From Candidatus Zixiibacteriota bacterium (lineage in GTDB: Bacteria; Zixibacteria; MSB-5A5; GN15; JAAZOE01): a DNA stretch of 64,000 bases. The DNA lies in NCBI GenBank assembly GCA_036480375.1, contig JAZGGI010000042.1:62001-126000 (forward strand), written 5' to 3'. Below are positions 63,598-64,000 of the stretch, piece after piece. Position numbers and translations under genes: made by a program. How positions within the stretch are numbered: position 1 is the first letter of the stretch; the number at the start of each line of letters is the position of its first letter. The notes beneath the pieces are model-generated. The model was given only the letters and a program-made list of their open reading frames with translations, did no database searches and was not told where the DNA came from.

Positions 63598-64000
63598 ATG
63601 AATTTAAAAAGCGTCTCAATACTATTGATCACTTTGTTATCATTCGGCATTTACGGTTGCTCAATGCAGGAAAAAGTTCCTGAACTGCGCGGTCCGTACC
63701 TGGGTCAAACACCGCCCGATACTATCCCTGAAGTTTTCGCGCCCGGAATTGTATCACATGGATTTCACGAGTTGGGTGCGGCCTTCTCATCGGATAGTGA
63801 TGAACTGTTTTATATCATGACGGATAAAAATTATTCTCACTATGCCATTGTTACAATTAAAGAAAAAAACGGCGTCTGGGGTTCACCCGAAATTCTTCCC
63901 TGGTCGGGCGAGTATAAAGACATATCGGTAGCGTTTTCCCATGACGGCAAAGGAATGTACTTTACCTCCAATCGCCCGGCTCCCAATGATACAACTCTTA
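63598..64000 (+). CDS. PD40/WD40-like beta-propeller lipoprotein, N-terminal part only
   Basis: 134 codons visible, running off the right edge. The ATG follows GGAGG. A lipoprotein-type signal peptide ends at GIYGC. Propeller-type repeats begin at ELGAAFSSDSDELFYIMTD and SVAFSHDGKGMYFTSNR, the style of TolB/PD40 proteins of this phylum. Function beyond that cannot be stated. Confidence 0.8.
   Translation, partial: MNLKSVSILLITLLSFGIYGCSMQEKVPELRGPYLGQTPPDTIPEVFAPGIVSHGFHELGAAFSSDSDELFYIMTDKNYSHYAIVTIKEKNGVWGSPEILPWSGEYKDISVAFSHDGKGMYFTSNRPAPNDTTL

Noticed and set aside
1-64000. CRISPR arrays, tRNA or rRNA genes
   Set aside because: No regularly spaced direct repeats, no cloverleaf-like sequence with CCA-type ends and no rRNA signature were recognised by eye in the gene-free stretches.

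Overview
This window looks like a chromosome fragment from an anaerobic, Gram-negative bacterium of the FCB superphylum. Candidate phylum Zixibacteria or a close relative is my best guess. The reasons are two dockerin repeats of the type GDAVYIIxxxF, three copies of an outer-membrane DUF5916/CBM9-like protein, a secreted M28 peptidase with C-terminal adhesive domains, a tricorn-like protease, and TTG/GTG starts behind strong Shine-Dalgarno sites. The placement is inference; no rRNA or ribosomal protein gene is present to test it. No tRNA, rRNA, CRISPR array, transposase or integrase was seen.

Layout. 1-9.0 kb (mostly minus strand): secreted M28 peptidase (runs off the left edge), two tandem DUF5916 outer-membrane proteins, and a thioredoxin-fold/TPR protein whose active site reads UGA-x-x-Cys. 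9.0-15.3 kb: a MarR regulator with a palindromic operator, then an RND tripartite efflux operon. 15.3-29.6 kb: mixed housekeeping and stress genes, namely a long divergent GlpX-like phosphatase, a GrdB-family protein with an in-frame UGA (UPVC), a CDP-alcohol phosphatidyltransferase, an AT-rich SIR2-like gene, a tricorn-like protease, an HD-GYP protein, an MsrB-MsrA fusion, an S10 peptidase and a conserved barrel protein. 29.6-47.2 kb: a nearly unbroken plus-strand catabolic block opened by a TetR regulator. 47.3-49.7 kb: a convergent SDR/thiolase/DUF35 operon. 49.9-51.4 kb: a dockerin protein and a tail-collar-like surface protein. 51.6-54.6 kb: a four-subunit 2-oxoacid:ferredoxin oxidoreductase. 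54.6-56.9 kb: three molybdenum-hydroxylase maturation genes including a YqeB homologue. 57.1-60.4 kb: thiolase plus a dehydrogenase-hydratase fusion. 60.8-64 kb: a third DUF5916 protein and a PD40-type lipoprotein cut by the right edge.

How the genes work together. The 29.6-60.4 kb region reads as a self-contained anaerobic benzoyl-CoA (or substituted benzoyl-CoA) degradation island. It has an ATP-dependent class I benzoyl-CoA reductase of Azoarcus Bzd-like gene order (two 2-hydroxyacyl-CoA-dehydratase-fold subunits, two BadF-type ATPases, a two-cluster ferredoxin). It also has a NuoG/GltD-like flavoprotein and a 2-oxoacid:ferredoxin oxidoreductase that could keep ferredoxin reduced. Dienoyl-CoA hydratase, 6-hydroxycyclohexenecarbonyl-CoA dehydrogenase and the ring-opening hydrolase follow, with two candidate beta-oxidation modules for the opened pimelyl chain. 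An ADP-forming acyl-CoA synthetase and a sodium:solute symporter may handle activation and uptake. Embedded in the island is a second, unassigned dehydratase/activase pair.

The less expected story is selenium. Two separate genes are interrupted by a single in-frame UGA exactly at a UxxC redox motif. Each UGA is followed by a hairpin fitting the bacterial SECIS model, and the window also holds yqeB, a marker of selenium-dependent molybdenum hydroxylases. These two genes would be annotated as truncated or split by routine gene calling.
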